Notes: generated by a model from the sequence alone, not told the origin. Numbered from the stretch's first letter, positions 46,630 to 57,915 are shown. The stretch is DNA of 64,000 nt from Jacaranda mimosifolia (GCA_018894105.1 CM032127.1:29070369-29134368), one strand, 5' to 3'. Numbers and translations: made by a program.

Positions 46630-48832
46630 TGTTGGAATAGTGCCCCGCAAGCCAATTAGATTGGCCTTGTAAACTATTTCCTTGTAAGATAATCTTGATT
46701 GAATGATATTCATTATATAGCCATCTCCATCTTATGCTCATTATTTGCTTCACTGGCATTTGGATGAAGCCCTTAGATCATATTAGACTACAAGACTTTG
46801 TCACGCATTATAGTGATCATTGAATAAGTCTTATATGGTAGTGATCTTAAATCTTCCAAGTTATAGGATCTTACGAGACAGAGCATCTAATATCCGAATA
46901 GACTTGCACTGATAATGCAAAATCCAGGGGTTGGATGTTGCTTTGTTCCATGAGCAATCCTATATAAGATATGGATGCGTGTTATTGGGTACTTGTTAGA
47001 GAACAAGGCACTGAAGATCTACCCAGAGAATCTACTAGATAGCCGAAGTGGCAAGTCGGTAGTGCATATTATTAGTCCATTAAATTGAGAATCCATGGTG
47101 ACCTTGTGTTTGGTCCTTATGCTTTGACTCTTCCTTAGTCACTTAGCGGGCTACTCGGGTTGAGATTGGGCAAAAGTTACTGGGCATGGAGGTTTGTGAG
47201 ATCCAAAATGGAATCTGACTCCTCACTTTTGTGAAGGGCGAGTGCATCTCCTATGCGTTCTATAATGATCGATTCCAAGAAATCCTTGCGCAAGGTGATG
47301 TGATAATTTGGAAATGTGTTTTCAAAGATGAGGACACTAAAGGAATCGAATATTATCGAAGCTATTAAGGAGCCAACTAATACTTGCCTTAAGCCTCTTT
47401 TAGGAGATAGGAGGTGGAAGAGCCGTATTTGCATGGTATGCGTAATGTTAGAATGGTTCTTCAAGAGCATTCATTTTAGCCAATTAGTTGGGCTCCATGG
47501 GCTTGAGGTTGAACATCGACCATGGAGATTGGGTACTCTTCAATTAATGAGATTAATTGAATTGAGTCGCTTAGTTTAAAGGAGTTTAAACTAATGTGAA
47601 TATTTGATATTCCATAAGTCACAAAGTGTTGTGAGCCCATGTCCATTGAATGGTAAAACCTAATAGGTCACATATAAAAGTCAATAGCATGACCTATTGA
47701 AGGAAGGAGAATTTTCTAAGAGTTAGAGAATTCATGACCGAATTTGGAGAAGGTGAAAATTGGAGTCATTTTTGGCTTAATCAACTTATGAGTTATATTG
47801 ATCACTTAATTTAAGAGTTAAATTAAGATCAATTAATTAAGAGTTAATTAATTGATACCACATGACTATCAATTAGTCAAATTGATTTAAGAGTTAAATT
47901 AATTTTGGCTAGCTTAAAGAGTTAAGCACTTTGACTTATTATTAATTAAATTAAAGTGTTTAATCACTTTGACTTATTATTAATTAAATTAAAGTGTTTA
48001 ATTTAATTTAATTGGAGAGTTTATTTTGGATAATATTATTAAATGAAGGGTTCATTTAATATGGAATTAGAATTCATTTGGAAGATATTTCGTTAGATGA
48101 AATGCAAATTTCAAATGACATTCAATTCACATTAACACTAATTGTTAGTGACCACCTAGGCATGGACACTTGGAACCTTCTTCTTGAGGATGGTGTGTGA
48201 CCACACACCATCCCATTCCTATATATAGATATAGGAGGAGAGAGGGCTGCCACTTGGTGTAAGATTGGTAGGTGTCTTTTGTTCTCCTAACAAACTTGGA
48301 TAGTGGGCATCCCATTGTTCTCTCCAACCTCCTTCACATTCCACCTCCATTTTCCAATCCTTCTCTTCTCATTTCTCTGCAAATATCTCCAGCCATTTTG
48401 TGGAGAATAGGCCCTAGCCATGATGTGTGGACTATGTCATTAGAGGCCAACGATTTGGTTGATATTGCTCTTGTTTGAGGTAGTTTCTAGCAGCTACTTG
48501 GGCCGAGTTCTAGGAGGCCTTTAGGTGTTCTGTTTTGGTTGATTTTTGGAGTGTTGTATCCTCAGGGTGTGATAACATTCCAGTAAAAATTTCATCTTAA
48601 AAAGAGGAGTCCAGCCAATGGAAAAACGGTGGTGATTCTATTACACCAGTGAGAAACTTCTTCAACGATTGAATAGAGTTTTTCTTGCTCCTTGAATTTT
48701 TTGTTTTCATCAAGGTATTTTCCTTCTCTAAATCTGACTCCTATGTTTGTCTTGATCCTTAGGGATATGTGTAGGCTAGCTACATTTATGCTTTTTGAAA
48801 ATATTTGGATCCTAGTACCATACACACCTACA
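46630..48832 (+). repeat. 3' LTR of copia element (2203 bp)
   Basis: TGTTGGAATAGTGCCC.. to ..CACCTACA. It has a TATA box at ~48220 and a 38 bp perfect tandem duplication at 47927-48002 (unit starts CACTTTGACTTATTATTAAT) absent from the 5' LTR. Confidence 0.9.
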
Positions 48833-49300
48833 CTTACCTCTTTGTTGCTATTATTTACTTGAATCAATATGAAATTATAACATTTCAATGCCCATTCTTA
48901 TAACTTTAATCTATTTGCAACTCTCATCAAAAGCGTTCTTGAAGACCTTTTAGCATAATCCTACTATAAGGCTCCTTATAGAGTACATGGCTGCTACAAA
49001 GCGTAATCCTACTATAAGACCTACTGGAGGCATGTTGTTGTCAACACAAACCCACTATGTGACCCCATGCCGTTGCAACTCTGAAAAAGCCCATGTAATT
49101 CCTCTAAATTAGTGGCGACTCTCCAGTATAAACCCTTTATATGACCCTTCCGGAGGTATGTGGTAGCCTTTCTAAAAAAGTCGGTATAATTCCTATAGAC
49201 TAGTAGCATCTATTGGGCATAATCCTGCTATATGGTCCTCTGGGAGAAATGTATTAGCTAAGCAAAGAGAGCACCTTAAATCTTTTCCTGGGAAGGGTGG
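48833..49300. repeat. Diverged ~70-130 bp repeats in Tat 3' region
   Basis: After the copia element the Tat sequence resumes. From ~48950 to ~49255 a phrase like 'taatcctactataaggctcc' recurs in ever-changed form, as 'taatcctactataagaccta', 'aacccactatgtgacccc', 'aaccctttatatgaccctt' and 'aatcctgctatatggtcct'. In three cases it is followed by 'ggaggcatgttg', 'ggaggtatgtgg' or 'gggagaaatgta'. No coding frame. Confidence 0.5.
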
Positions 49301-49307
49301 CAACTTC

Positions 49308-49535
49308 TTGATACTTAAACAATTCTTTAAGACAATCAATTCCTTGATCTATCGTACATTCAGTATGATGCCTCCTAAGAGGCATAAGAATACACCTCCT
49401 TCATCTCAACACCTAAGCCTCAACATCAATGACCACTTTAGTGAGGCCAACGATCAACTTTACACCTTCTTACGTTATGCTTTATACCAAGTCAACAATG
49501 AACCTCTTAATGGAATCACAACAAAGTTTGATTAA
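49308..49535 (+). other. 75-codon open frame, unrecognised
   Basis: The product is rich in Pro/Asn/Ser near its middle (PPKRHKNTPPSSQ) and has no domain I know. It lies in the Tat 3' region, where extra ORFs of unknown function occur in some relatives, but length alone does not support coding. Confidence 0.2.
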
Positions 49536-49739
49536 AAGAGGCTCCGCATCTTTGTAGAATAATTTTATCATGCATTGTGCTTATATTAATAAAAATCGCT
49601 CAAAACTCACAAAATAGATCAAGTCCGTACATAAATCCATGAAAATCTCACCAAGTCCTTGGAGAAATGCTAAAAACTTAACACTTTCAATGAACCTAGA
49701 AGAAGTTTAGGCGTCTAAGAAAAATAAAAATAAAAATTT

Positions 49740-50050
49740 CCAAAAAAGACACCATAGTGCAAGTGCCTAGGTAGTTGATGGACGCCCTTAAGGTCCCCAA
49801 GAAGCCTCAAGCATGCACCCAATGTGGGCCCAGGCAAATGCCCAATGAGGCTGCCAAGTTGAGCACTCAACGTAAGCCCTCAAGGTAGGTGCCCAGAATA
49901 GGTACCCAAGACAGGCGCCCTCCATAAGCACCCCTACAAATTTTGAATAAGCCCCCAATGTTAGCACCCTAGATTAGTGCCTAGTATGGGCACTTTAAAC
50001 TAGCACATTACACAAGTGCCCTAGACAAGCATCCCAAGATAAGTGCGTAA
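49740..50050. repeat. Degenerate GCGCCCAA-type minisatellite, cluster 1
   Basis: Short (~18-24 bp) repeats around 'aggtgcccaa', 'aggcgccctcc', 'gggcacttt', 'aagcacccct' and 'aagtgcccta', spaced irregularly. The stretch is much richer in G+C than its surroundings. It lies in the 3' untranslated region of the Tat element. Confidence 0.6.
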
Positions 50051-51109
50051 TGCATGTGTCTAGATTTTCTCTCTTTTCTCTTCACTCAATGCACATGCAG
50101 CATCTAACCCCTACATACGATACACAGTGAAATGAAAACTATGTTGCAAGGATAATATATCTCACAAGCAACTAGTCTTATCAATATCGTAATGATAATA
50201 TAATGAAGTTATAACTCTCGTAATAAACACCCCAGATTTGATAATGTTACAAATGCGAAAATCACCCTATATCTAGAAAATACTTAACTATTTTAAAAAG
50301 GACAAGGGGGCTCCAGAAGGCTACAATTATTGTAAACACCTTTAGAGAAACTCAGCAAGAAAAACTCCTGACAACAAAGTCGTAGCTATACGAACTAGAG
50401 AATGAATCTTTGGAGTGAAAAGTGTCACCTTTCTAACAAACCCTTCTTACGATCATGAAAACTGATATAACATGAAAATATGGCTTGAAAGGTCCCCCAA
50501 AGGAATGTTTTCATGAGGTATCCTATGAGGATCTCACAACTAAAATAAAGAATGATCTATAAGACCCATTGCAGCTACGAGCCTGACTTTGCGAATTTGA
50601 AGAATGCTTAAGTATTCGAGGGAACACAGACCCCCTGCAATGTGATCCTAAAGGATCTCCAAGCTAGATAACTCCCCCACTACGCTTAAGTCTCACACAA
50701 AAAATGAGGTGAAAGAAGTCCCAACCTCATTGCAATACACAGAACCGCACACTTATACCCCAAAGCCCGACAAGCTTTTGATATCACTCCCCATAATAGA
50801 GCAAAATTGATGTAATTCTAAGTTCCTATAGGGAAACCCACTCCTTGCCAACATTGAAAAGAACATCCATCAAACCTTAGCACTTGGCAAAGTCTGTTCA
50901 AACAAAAAATATTCCAATTAAAATCCTCTAAGTTGCTGAATTCACTCCCTCAAGATACCAGTCTCATTCCTATATAATTTTCCCAAGTTCTCATGTAACT
51001 TCACATTAGTTAACACCAATCTGATCCTTGCTGCAAGAATAATTGAGCTTCATGTTTCTCAAGAAGATGAGCATCCAACCAAGTAACAAAATGCCTAAGT
51101 TGAAACACT
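50051..51109. other. Tat 3' untranslated region between the two clusters
   Basis: About 1.05 kb without recognisable coding sequence. It includes pieces reminiscent of the clusters on either side. Confidence 0.4.
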
Positions 51110-51345
51110 TAAGACCAAAAGGCCTAGTGGACACTCGATACAGGTGCCCAACGCAGTCCCATAAAGTGGACGTTGGACACCGTACGCAGGCATCCCAACA
51201 TGGACGTCGATGCTAGCACCCATGCAAGCACCTAGTCGGTAGGAACCCAGTAGGCATCTCCATGCGAGCACCCAAAGTAGGCGCCCCAACTTAAACGCCC
51301 CCCAACGTGAGCGCCCAGACTGGAACCTATCCCCTAACTTCCCAC
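51110..51345. repeat. Degenerate GCGCCCAA-type minisatellite, cluster 2
   Basis: The same kind of unit as at 49740, here denser: 'caggtgcccaacgcag', 'gcaggcatcccaacatgg', 'gcgagcacccaaagtagg', 'cgccccaacttaaac', 'gcccccaacgtgagcgccc'. A minus-strand open frame across it (51095-51352) merely reflects the repeat. Confidence 0.65.
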
Positions 51346-51584
51346 ATCGCAATTACAACACAAGATCTTTTTGAGCCTTTAAACATTCAACACATGAGAT
51401 TCATCTGAGTACATAGTTGTATACTGCATTAAACATAGCCAAGTCTTCTAACAAATGTCACAATGCGATTAACTTAATTTTGCTCACAATAATTAAATCA
51501 ATATTTTTTGGATTAACATAAGGAAAATATCAAAATTAAACTTTATATTATATTTTCAATATAAAAATAAAAATTTTCAATTTG

Positions 51585-51601
51585 AAAATAGGAGGACTTA
51601 A
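51585..51601 (+). other. Polypurine tract of first Tat element
   Basis: AAAATAGGAGGACTTAA directly before the LTR start at 51602. Confidence 0.7.
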
Positions 51602-51942
51602 TGATGTGGATAATTTTGACTATAAGGGCAATTCAATAAATTAAATAAAGATGACAAAAATAAATTAAAATGGACAGATTAAATAAAAAAGACGAAGAGC
51701 CTAAAAACAATTTAAGCTCATGAAGAATGATAAAAAATTCTAATGGGCCCAAGCTCATCAAGATAAAAACTATAGGTACATAGCTTCAAAAGGAACTGGG
51801 AGACAAGAAATCATTTGAAAAAAAACTGCAGACTTTCAAAAACTTTCGAGTGCAAAGATTTCTATCTACACGTTTCAAAGAAAACGAATCGATATTCTGC
51901 TATCAATTAGAAAAAGCCTCACTCCATTTTTGTATAGCATCA
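51602..51942 (+). repeat. 3' LTR of first Tat element (341 bp)
   Basis: TGATGTGG..GCATCA. Homologous to 33385-33718. The two copies differ at many sites and by small indels, so this is the oldest-looking LTR pair after the chromovirus at 3156. Confidence 0.85.
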
Positions 51943-52678
51943 ATTTGAGAAATGCGTTATTTATGAATTTGAAATTGGGAGGTAAATGGAATAGTATTGC
52001 GTCAACTAATCTTCAAGGCCATAGCTCAAAATTTTCAAGTCAACGGATACCATAGTTTCATGTATATTAGTTACTTCCACTAAAATATGTTATATGAGAA
52101 ATACACAAGGAGAGCATTAGTTGAATTCAAACATATCATTAAACTCCCAAATTATTTATATTAATATTTCTTTCCTGTACATCAAACTCATTGACATATT
52201 AATGTTCCCTATTTTTCATTTCACAACGGTACTACATGCTTTTCTAACATTTCCACCATCCGAAAAGCCATGATCTTATTTTATCTTAATATATTCATAA
52301 ATAATGTCATATTCCGGTAAATAATTGACTTTTTCTTCAAAATTGTGCTAGAAATTATATGCTTATTAACTTTTAAATATCAGTTACTAAAATTAAATAT
52401 TCAAAATTTTTCTCTTTTAAATTTAGTGTAAAATGTCATATATGCCTAACAAAATTGGAACATAGGAATTACGCAATCCGCAATTCTTAATACTAAAAAA
52501 ATGAAAAATAAAAAGAATTAGCTATTACCGTGAACAAAAAATAATAGGCAATAAATATGGAAGTGGGAATAAATCCAAGAACAGCAATTCCATTCCTACT
52601 CAATCTTTCATAACTCAAATCAAACGTCTTATTCCACTCTGTGAAAATTAAAAATATAAAAACTAAGAAAAAGAGTGT
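51943..52678. other. Intergenic DNA downstream of the preY gene
   Basis: AT-rich, no repeat match inside the window. It should hold the 3' untranslated region and poly(A) site of the gene at 52679 (minus strand); I see no canonical AATAAA at a convincing distance. Confidence 0.4.
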
Positions 52679-52954
52679 CTACTTTTCAGCACTTGAATTC
52701 TTCTCCCCTGAATCTTTTACGTCGCCCGAACTGGAATTTTCATTGGCATCGACTATCTTTCCGTCGGCCGGCACAAGACGAGGAATCCCATCTACAATCG
52801 GATAAGAAACGCCGAGCGAGTCGCTGATTAGTGAATTGGTTTTCTCGCAACGCCTTAAGGGCTGTTTGGAGAGTGGGCAGACAAGAATCTCGGCAAGCGT
52901 GGAGTTTATTCCGATGCCGGCGCATTTCAGAAGCGATCCTCTCACTCTCACCAT
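52679..52954 (-). CDS. Trm112-like / preY (UPF0434) mitochondrial protein
   Basis: The only intact host gene: a single exon of 91 codons. The N-terminus is MVRVRGSLLKCAGIGIN (basic, no acidic residue, suited to mitochondrial import). Then come the family hallmark LAEILVCPLSKQPLR and, after a charged turn, ISDSLGVSYPIVDGIPRLVP, followed by a Ser/Glu/Asp-rich tail. The zinc-ribbon-like Trm112 fold is short, and this length is normal for the family. In animals the homologue PREY binds and stabilises mitochondrial methyltransferases for complex I assembly and coenzyme Q synthesis; the plant role is inferred. The frame stays open 30 codons further upstream, to an ATG at 53044. That extension is acidic and polar and does not look like the family start, so I prefer 52954. 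Transposons lie on both sides. Confidence 0.85.
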   Translation of the reverse strand: MVRVRGSLLKCAGIGINSTLAEILVCPLSKQPLRRCEKTNSLISDSLGVSYPIVDGIPRLVPADGKIVDANENSSSGDVKDSGEKNSSAEK

Positions 52955-53044
52955 TTTCGGTTCTTGGGCTTGACGATGGGCTTTGTCTGTCTCCTCTCGC
53001 TCGCTCGTCGACTGTGGCTCTGAAATTAGGGTCTTTTTCACCAT
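52955..53044 (-). other. In-frame upstream extension of preY (alternative start)
   Basis: Thirty open codons (MVKKTLISEPQSTSEREE..) join the preY frame without a stop. Probably 5' untranslated sequence. If translated it would mask the import signal and could give a differently located form. Confidence 0.4.
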
Positions 53045-55259
53045 GGGGATTGGGGGTATTGTGTCGTAGTTGAATTACTACTTTGACCTTCGGCCACTTG
53101 AATGATTCAATTTAATCTGTCCGCACGTTCAGTCGTGCAAGCTGTGATAATTGATGACAAACTTGTGCCAAAACAAGCTGTCATATCCAACTGAGTCAAG
53201 CCCAACAAGGCAGTGTTCAATTTTGATTTGAATTTTTTATAAGTTTAAAATTTGATTTTATTATTAGACAAGTCCAGTTCAGATCCATTCAAACATGCTT
53301 TGAGATTGATTAGTTTAATCTTTTACATATATACTACAAGCATGTGTCATGTGCTAAGCACAAATTAAATAATTATAATGGAAAATATGGTTTTTATATA
53401 CTATTTTAATTTCATGTACATGATATATTGTTTAATAAGATATATGGTATAAAATTGATAATTTTTCATGAAATACATTGTATGAATATCAAAAATAATA
53501 AAAAGTCATGATTATCACAACATCATCATATCTGGAAGACACAATGCAAAAATACAAAACCACTTCATACGAAATCCCATAACAAAAGCAAGTCAACAAA
53601 TTTGAAGCAATCCAAATAAAATAATAAAAACATATTGCTTGAAAAGATGAAAAATGATAAATAATATTAAAAAAAATTGTACAATAGAAAATTAACTCAG
53701 ACAAAAGTTGAATATTATATTAAATTATTTTAAAAAGTAAATATCATACGAAATAAAATTAATTTATGATTAGATATTTTTATTACTTTTTTCATGAATT
53801 ATTCTTATTTGGATTATCTGATTTAAAACAAAATAAAAAGGATCCAAATCTTGATTTATGGTATGACTAACTTTGATCTGCCAGCATGTTGTTTATAAAA
53901 ATTAAAAGAAAAAGATTTTCATTTATGAATGTTAAAAGAAATAAGAAATTAAATCTACCATCTCTTTTTTCTTTCTTATTTGCATTTTTACATCATATTT
54001 ACCACCAATTGAATTTTTATTTAAGAAAATTATAGGCTTTTTATTTATTGTTTTTTGAGTGTTTGAATCATGAGTGTTCAAGAGAATTTTGTGCAAATTA
54101 AATAAATATTGAAATTAAAAAATACATATGCCAAAATAAATTTTATTAAATAAAATTAGGAGTACAACTCTAGATTTTTTGTAAATTTTTAATTACAACT
54201 ATATTCCCCCTATTTTTAACTCATGTCTCATTACGTTTTTCAGGGACTTGAAAAGTATATATATTTTTTTATTTAAAAAATAGTTGAGGTTATGATGTCA
54301 TGATGGATAAATAACCAAGAACTTAAACAAATAACGGAAAATTTAAATAAATTGTGATGCATTTTTTTGCTAGTAGGGTTTTAAAAAATGACTTATAAAT
54401 TGTTCTCATGTCTCACCATTGAGATATCTCCTTTTATAAATTAAATGAGGGATGCAAATGAATTAAGTTAGCTTGCGAGCTTGATGAGTTGGCTCAAAAA
54501 AGTGTTCGAGTTCAAGTTAAGTTCATATATGTTTCAAACCAAATTCAAGTCAAATAATTCTTATTCGCAAGTTCTCGAGCCAACTCGCGAGCCTATATTT
54601 TTTCTAAAAAAAATATATTTATATATAAAAATTATAATAAAATATATTAACTTTAAATTTTTTTGTAAAATAATTTAACTTTTTGAGCTCGAACTCGAGG
54701 CCAAACTCGAGCCTATGGCTTCATGATAAATTTGAGCCTAACGTATCAAGGCGAGTGAGCCAAGCCGAATAAGGGCTCGAACCAAGCTCGAGCTTGAGCC
54801 TAAGAAAATGGTGAAGTTTTGCCTCACCTTGACTCATTTGTATATTTGAACCCAATCCATTAATATGAGCTTGATGCACTTAAATAAATTTAATTATTCA
54901 AGTACTTTTATTTTTTAATTATTTTCATTTTACTTTACGTAATTAAATAATAAAGAATATCTTTTGGATATTTCAAAAAATAAACTTATTAGTTAATAAA
55001 ATAAAAATGGATATTTCATTTCCAATTTCAATATAATTATAGAACTACTAAATTATACAGTATCAAATTTTGCTACCTTTAATTTATAAATTATGCATAG
55101 ATTCTTAAAAATGTTAAAATTCAAAAAATTGCATTAGAAAAGGTAATAAAAATCGAGCTAAATATTTTATTTAATATTCTCTTAAAATATACATATATAT
55201 GTTTTAATATGATATATAAGTAAACTTTTTTTGAAATATAAAATTCTTTAATTTGGTCT
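53045..55259. other. Upstream flank of preY, mostly AT-rich
   Basis: It should contain the gene's promoter, but I see no clear TATA box in the first 200 bp (minus strand). The rest is low-complexity A/T DNA with one recognisable repeat at 54455-54850. Confidence 0.4.
54455..54850. repeat. 'GCTCGAGC'-rich dispersed repeat
   Basis: The left part (~54465-54595) and right part (~54680-54800) are full of 'gagctcgaactcgag', 'ctcgagcc' and 'gcgagc' words in partly inverted order around an AT-rich core. This composition is common in small non-autonomous plant transposons. Termini not defined. Confidence 0.5.
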
Positions 55260-56016
55260 TGATGAAGTAGATTTTGTCACGTGATATGATTGTGAGCAAG
55301 AATGGTGTTATGATTGGATGGAATGCTTAGTTACTAAGGTTGAAACTCAGCTTATAGCACGCGGGTCGAACTTGCAACTACGATGAGCAAGTTAGGCTTG
55401 CTAAGGTGACCCCTAACTAAGACCTTTCAATGCTCAAGTCAATATTTTGTTTGAGAAGGAAGGAAAGAAAAGTAGCTGAGGGTACAAGGTGAATGAAGTG
55501 TGTACATGAGGCATGTGTGGGATTGAGGCATTTGTATGACATTCTTAGGTCAGAATTACTATTAGACCCTTATCAAAAATGAAGTTAAGCTTCCTTATTG
55601 TAAGGTTAAAATGCATTTCTCCCTCAAGATGACTAGACAAGTGGTTTCTCCTTTCAGGTGAAGGACACACACAACTACTCTACTGGGAAAAGGCTTCCTA
55701 ACACCTCAAGCCTGCAAGGAATATGACACAGCTTGTCATTAATGTGGAGGAGAGAAATTGTAATAGAAACTTTGCAGACATTAAGTATGATTGCTTCAAA
55801 CCATCTAGGCAGATAGGGGGAATTCCCCAAGGATGGGCCGCACCCCGACTTGCCCGTTTCGATTCATGGTACCTTAGGATCAAGAAGGTCGATAGGACTT
55901 GACCTTGTTATTTACTACTTCTACATATCACATCTACGTTGGGTTGAGTATTATGGCACTTTTCTGACATCCAAGTCAGTAATCTATCCACAATGTCGCA
56001 GGGTTAACTTACTACA
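55260..56016 (-). repeat. 3' LTR of second Tat element (757 bp)
   Basis: The plus strand begins TGATGAAGTAGATTTTG and ends TTACTACA. Its first ~87 bp match 62399-62485 ('ttgtgattggatggaatgct'). Confidence 0.75.
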
Positions 56017-56036
56017 TCATTATCCCCCTACTTCTA
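56017..56036 (-). other. Polypurine tract of second Tat element
   Basis: The element strand reads GAAGTAGGGGGATAATGA, abutting the LTR. This is close to the GGGGGATAATG type seen in Tat elements. Confidence 0.75.
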
Positions 56037-56780
56037 AACTTAATCGAAGGAGATTGTAGTAGTAGGATCGCCTGAGATTTGGGCTTGAAAAGTTTTCCAT
56101 GTTGGATTGCTGACTAGGGAATATTAGGTGTCAGGGTGATTGATTGTCGCTCTTAATAAATATCCTAAGGGGTTTCAAGGCCCGATGATTATTACATGTC
56201 TCTTTACCTTAATAAGCAGAGTACATAAATCTATGGGTGCATGGACTGACGAATCAATTATTTCTGGGGGATATCAAGGGTTTAGCTTTGTTTCTTATGA
56301 ATAGGGCCCTTGGGAGCTTTACCATCATCTTTTCTATGATTGTTTTTCTTTTGAAATCTATCAAGCTTTTTTAGTCTAGTTTCTCTCCAAGTTACTATTC
56401 CTTCTTGCACAGTAAAGCTAGCCTGTTTTGTTCCTTTCTTGTCTTCTAAAGGTGTTGAGTAAGTTTGCTATCTTTTTTCCACCTTGGGGTGATGTCTTTC
56501 TTTAGAGTTTGGGACTCACTTTTCATCGGGGTATCAACCATGTTCTTCCATACTTGAGGTTTTACTGATTGTTTGATTTCTTTCTCTAAGATCGATAGTC
56601 CAAGGATGTTTAGGTGCGATAGACAACTTGTTTGTGTTTTGGCTAGGTTCATAGGCAAGGGGTCTCCTTTGCCAAGCACCTTGACGACATCTCAAACTCT
56701 TTTTTCCATATTTCCCCTATCTCATCCTTCATTAGCATCATAGGTGGAAGGCAAGAGCTTAGCTAACTCATATGCTCCTG
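56037..56780. other. Tat 3' region, unread part
   Basis: Between the polypurine tract and the first clear stretch of the antisense ORF. A 77-codon minus-strand frame (56446-56679) and plus-strand fragments compete here, and I cannot decide which, if either, was coding. Confidence 0.3.
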
Positions 56781-56809
56781 CCCCAACCCCAAAAAATAAT
56801 TTGTTAGGG

Positions 56810-57915
56810 GTTATTTGGTCGTGGATCACATCAAAGTCTTGCTCGAACCAACCAACCTTCGACTGTTTATCAACTTGTTAGAGTGCCTTGCCGCTTTAAG
56901 CCCATTCGACCAAGTGGACATCATTCCCTTTAAGGAGCCTCGCTTCTTCACTATTAGCAATAAGGACAACATGTTATAGCAAAGCCTATCTAGGCAAATA
57001 ATTTGGGAGACTTTTAATGCCTGATTGTTCTACAAGCATATCAATGAGTTGATGCACCTCCCGGGCTCCAAGGCTATCCACATGTTTGCTTATTATAATA
57101 ATCTAATAGGTTCTCCTTCTCAACGGTTATACTCACTTTAATTTATCTTGAGTGTGGTCATTTTGGTAGTGTACACAACTTGCCTATGCCACCATCATTG
57201 ATACGAAATGGCTATATAGGATCAGCATAATTAGATCAATTCTAGCAATGAGCTTGAGGGCCAGAATGCATGCACAATCCATCAGAAATAAGATGGCTGT
57301 GTTGGTCTAATTTCGGGTGGATAAGTTGACCTCCAAGCTTAACGTTCACCTGACTACCAACTTTTATCTATGTGTTGTCACAGAGAATACTCAACTGGTG
57401 GCTGATGTTGGGGAGCTCTACCAAGAGATAATCAAGTTGAAGGGCGAGGTGATTGGTGTAGGGGCCCGACGTCAAGGGTTTGACTAGGGCTTAGATGGTG
57501 CAGGGCTCAAGTACTAGTCTAAACTCCCTGAGGAAAGGATAGTGTCTTTATCCAATTGCCTATATTTGGGGAGGGCAACCTTTACTTGGGAGGAAAAGAT
57601 TCTAAATAGGGGTATCAAAAGGCTTTGAATTAATTGAGGGCACTGCGAATCACCTTAACTATTCAAAGCTTGACATTACCCTTGATGATGATCTACAGCC
57701 TTATCTCTACTCTGCTGATGATGATGTCCCAGTCCTTGATTAGAGTGAGTATGACTTTATCCCTTCTCTTATTAAAGAGCTCTTGGAGGATCAGGCAGTT
57801 AGAGAAGTGAAAAGGAGGCATGGGGACCCTCTAAGTCCTTAGTTTGAGTTTGTTCATAAGGAGATCAATTTTGCTTGCCTCTCTTCCACCACAGGCACCA
57901 ACATAGAGCTATGAA
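56810..57915 (+). pseudogene. Decayed extra ORF antisense to the Tat element
   Basis: On the plus strand, opposite to pol, several long stretches stay open and protein-like, broken by few stops and shifts. ~56820-56980 includes HIKVLLEPTNLRLFI and PFDQVDIIPFKEPRFF. ~57030-57125 includes HINELMHLPGSKAIHMF. 57311-57487 is 59 codons with FRVDKLTSKLN and ELYQEIIKLKGEV (coiled-coil-like). ~57625-57890 includes KLDITLDDDLQPYLYS, EYDFIPSLIKELLED and VREVKRRHGDP. Antisense or extra ORFs between pol and the 3' LTR are known in Tat relatives such as Grande; their function is unknown. There is no intact start-to-stop frame, and I do not recognise the family. Confidence 0.55.

Larger units (their letters stand above)
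38814..48832 (+). mobile_element. Full-length Ty1/copia element nested in Tat element
   Basis: A 2039 bp 5' LTR, Met-type primer site, gag and pol remnants, polypurine tract and 2203 bp 3' LTR are all in order, 10,019 bp in total. The flanks TTTAT (38809-38813) and CTTAC (48833-48837) match at three of five bases, a plausible decayed target duplication. LTR size, TGTTGG tip, primer site and the zinc-knuckle context (CFYFGKIDHWKRYC) suggest the Angela/TAR/Tork group; I am not certain which. All coding frames are broken. Confidence 0.9.
33385..51942 (+). mobile_element. Ty3/gypsy Tat-type element with nested insertions
   Basis: Short direct LTRs (334 and 341 bp), a primer-site-like sequence after the left one, and a polypurine tract before the right one. 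Pol remnants contain RNase H, a second archaeal-type RNase H and integrase. The double RNase H is diagnostic of the Tat lineage (Ogre, Retand, Grande and kin). Subtracting the 10 kb copia insertion leaves ~8.5 kb. Gag, protease and most of RT are missing, replaced by CACTA DNA. No matching target duplication is visible (GTTAG versus ATTTG). Confidence 0.8.

Noticed and set aside
51095..51352. 85-codon minus-strand frame rich in Gly/Arg/Cys
   Set aside because: Produced by the GC-rich minisatellite cluster. The repeat explains its composition and openness.
52831..53073. 80-codon plus-strand frame
   Set aside because: Shadow of the preY gene, which has clear family motifs on the other strand.
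56446..56679. 77-codon minus-strand frame in the second Tat element
   Set aside because: Lysine-rich and hydrophilic but without motif. It lies past the end of pol, and opposing plus-strand fragments are equally plausible, so I left it undecided.
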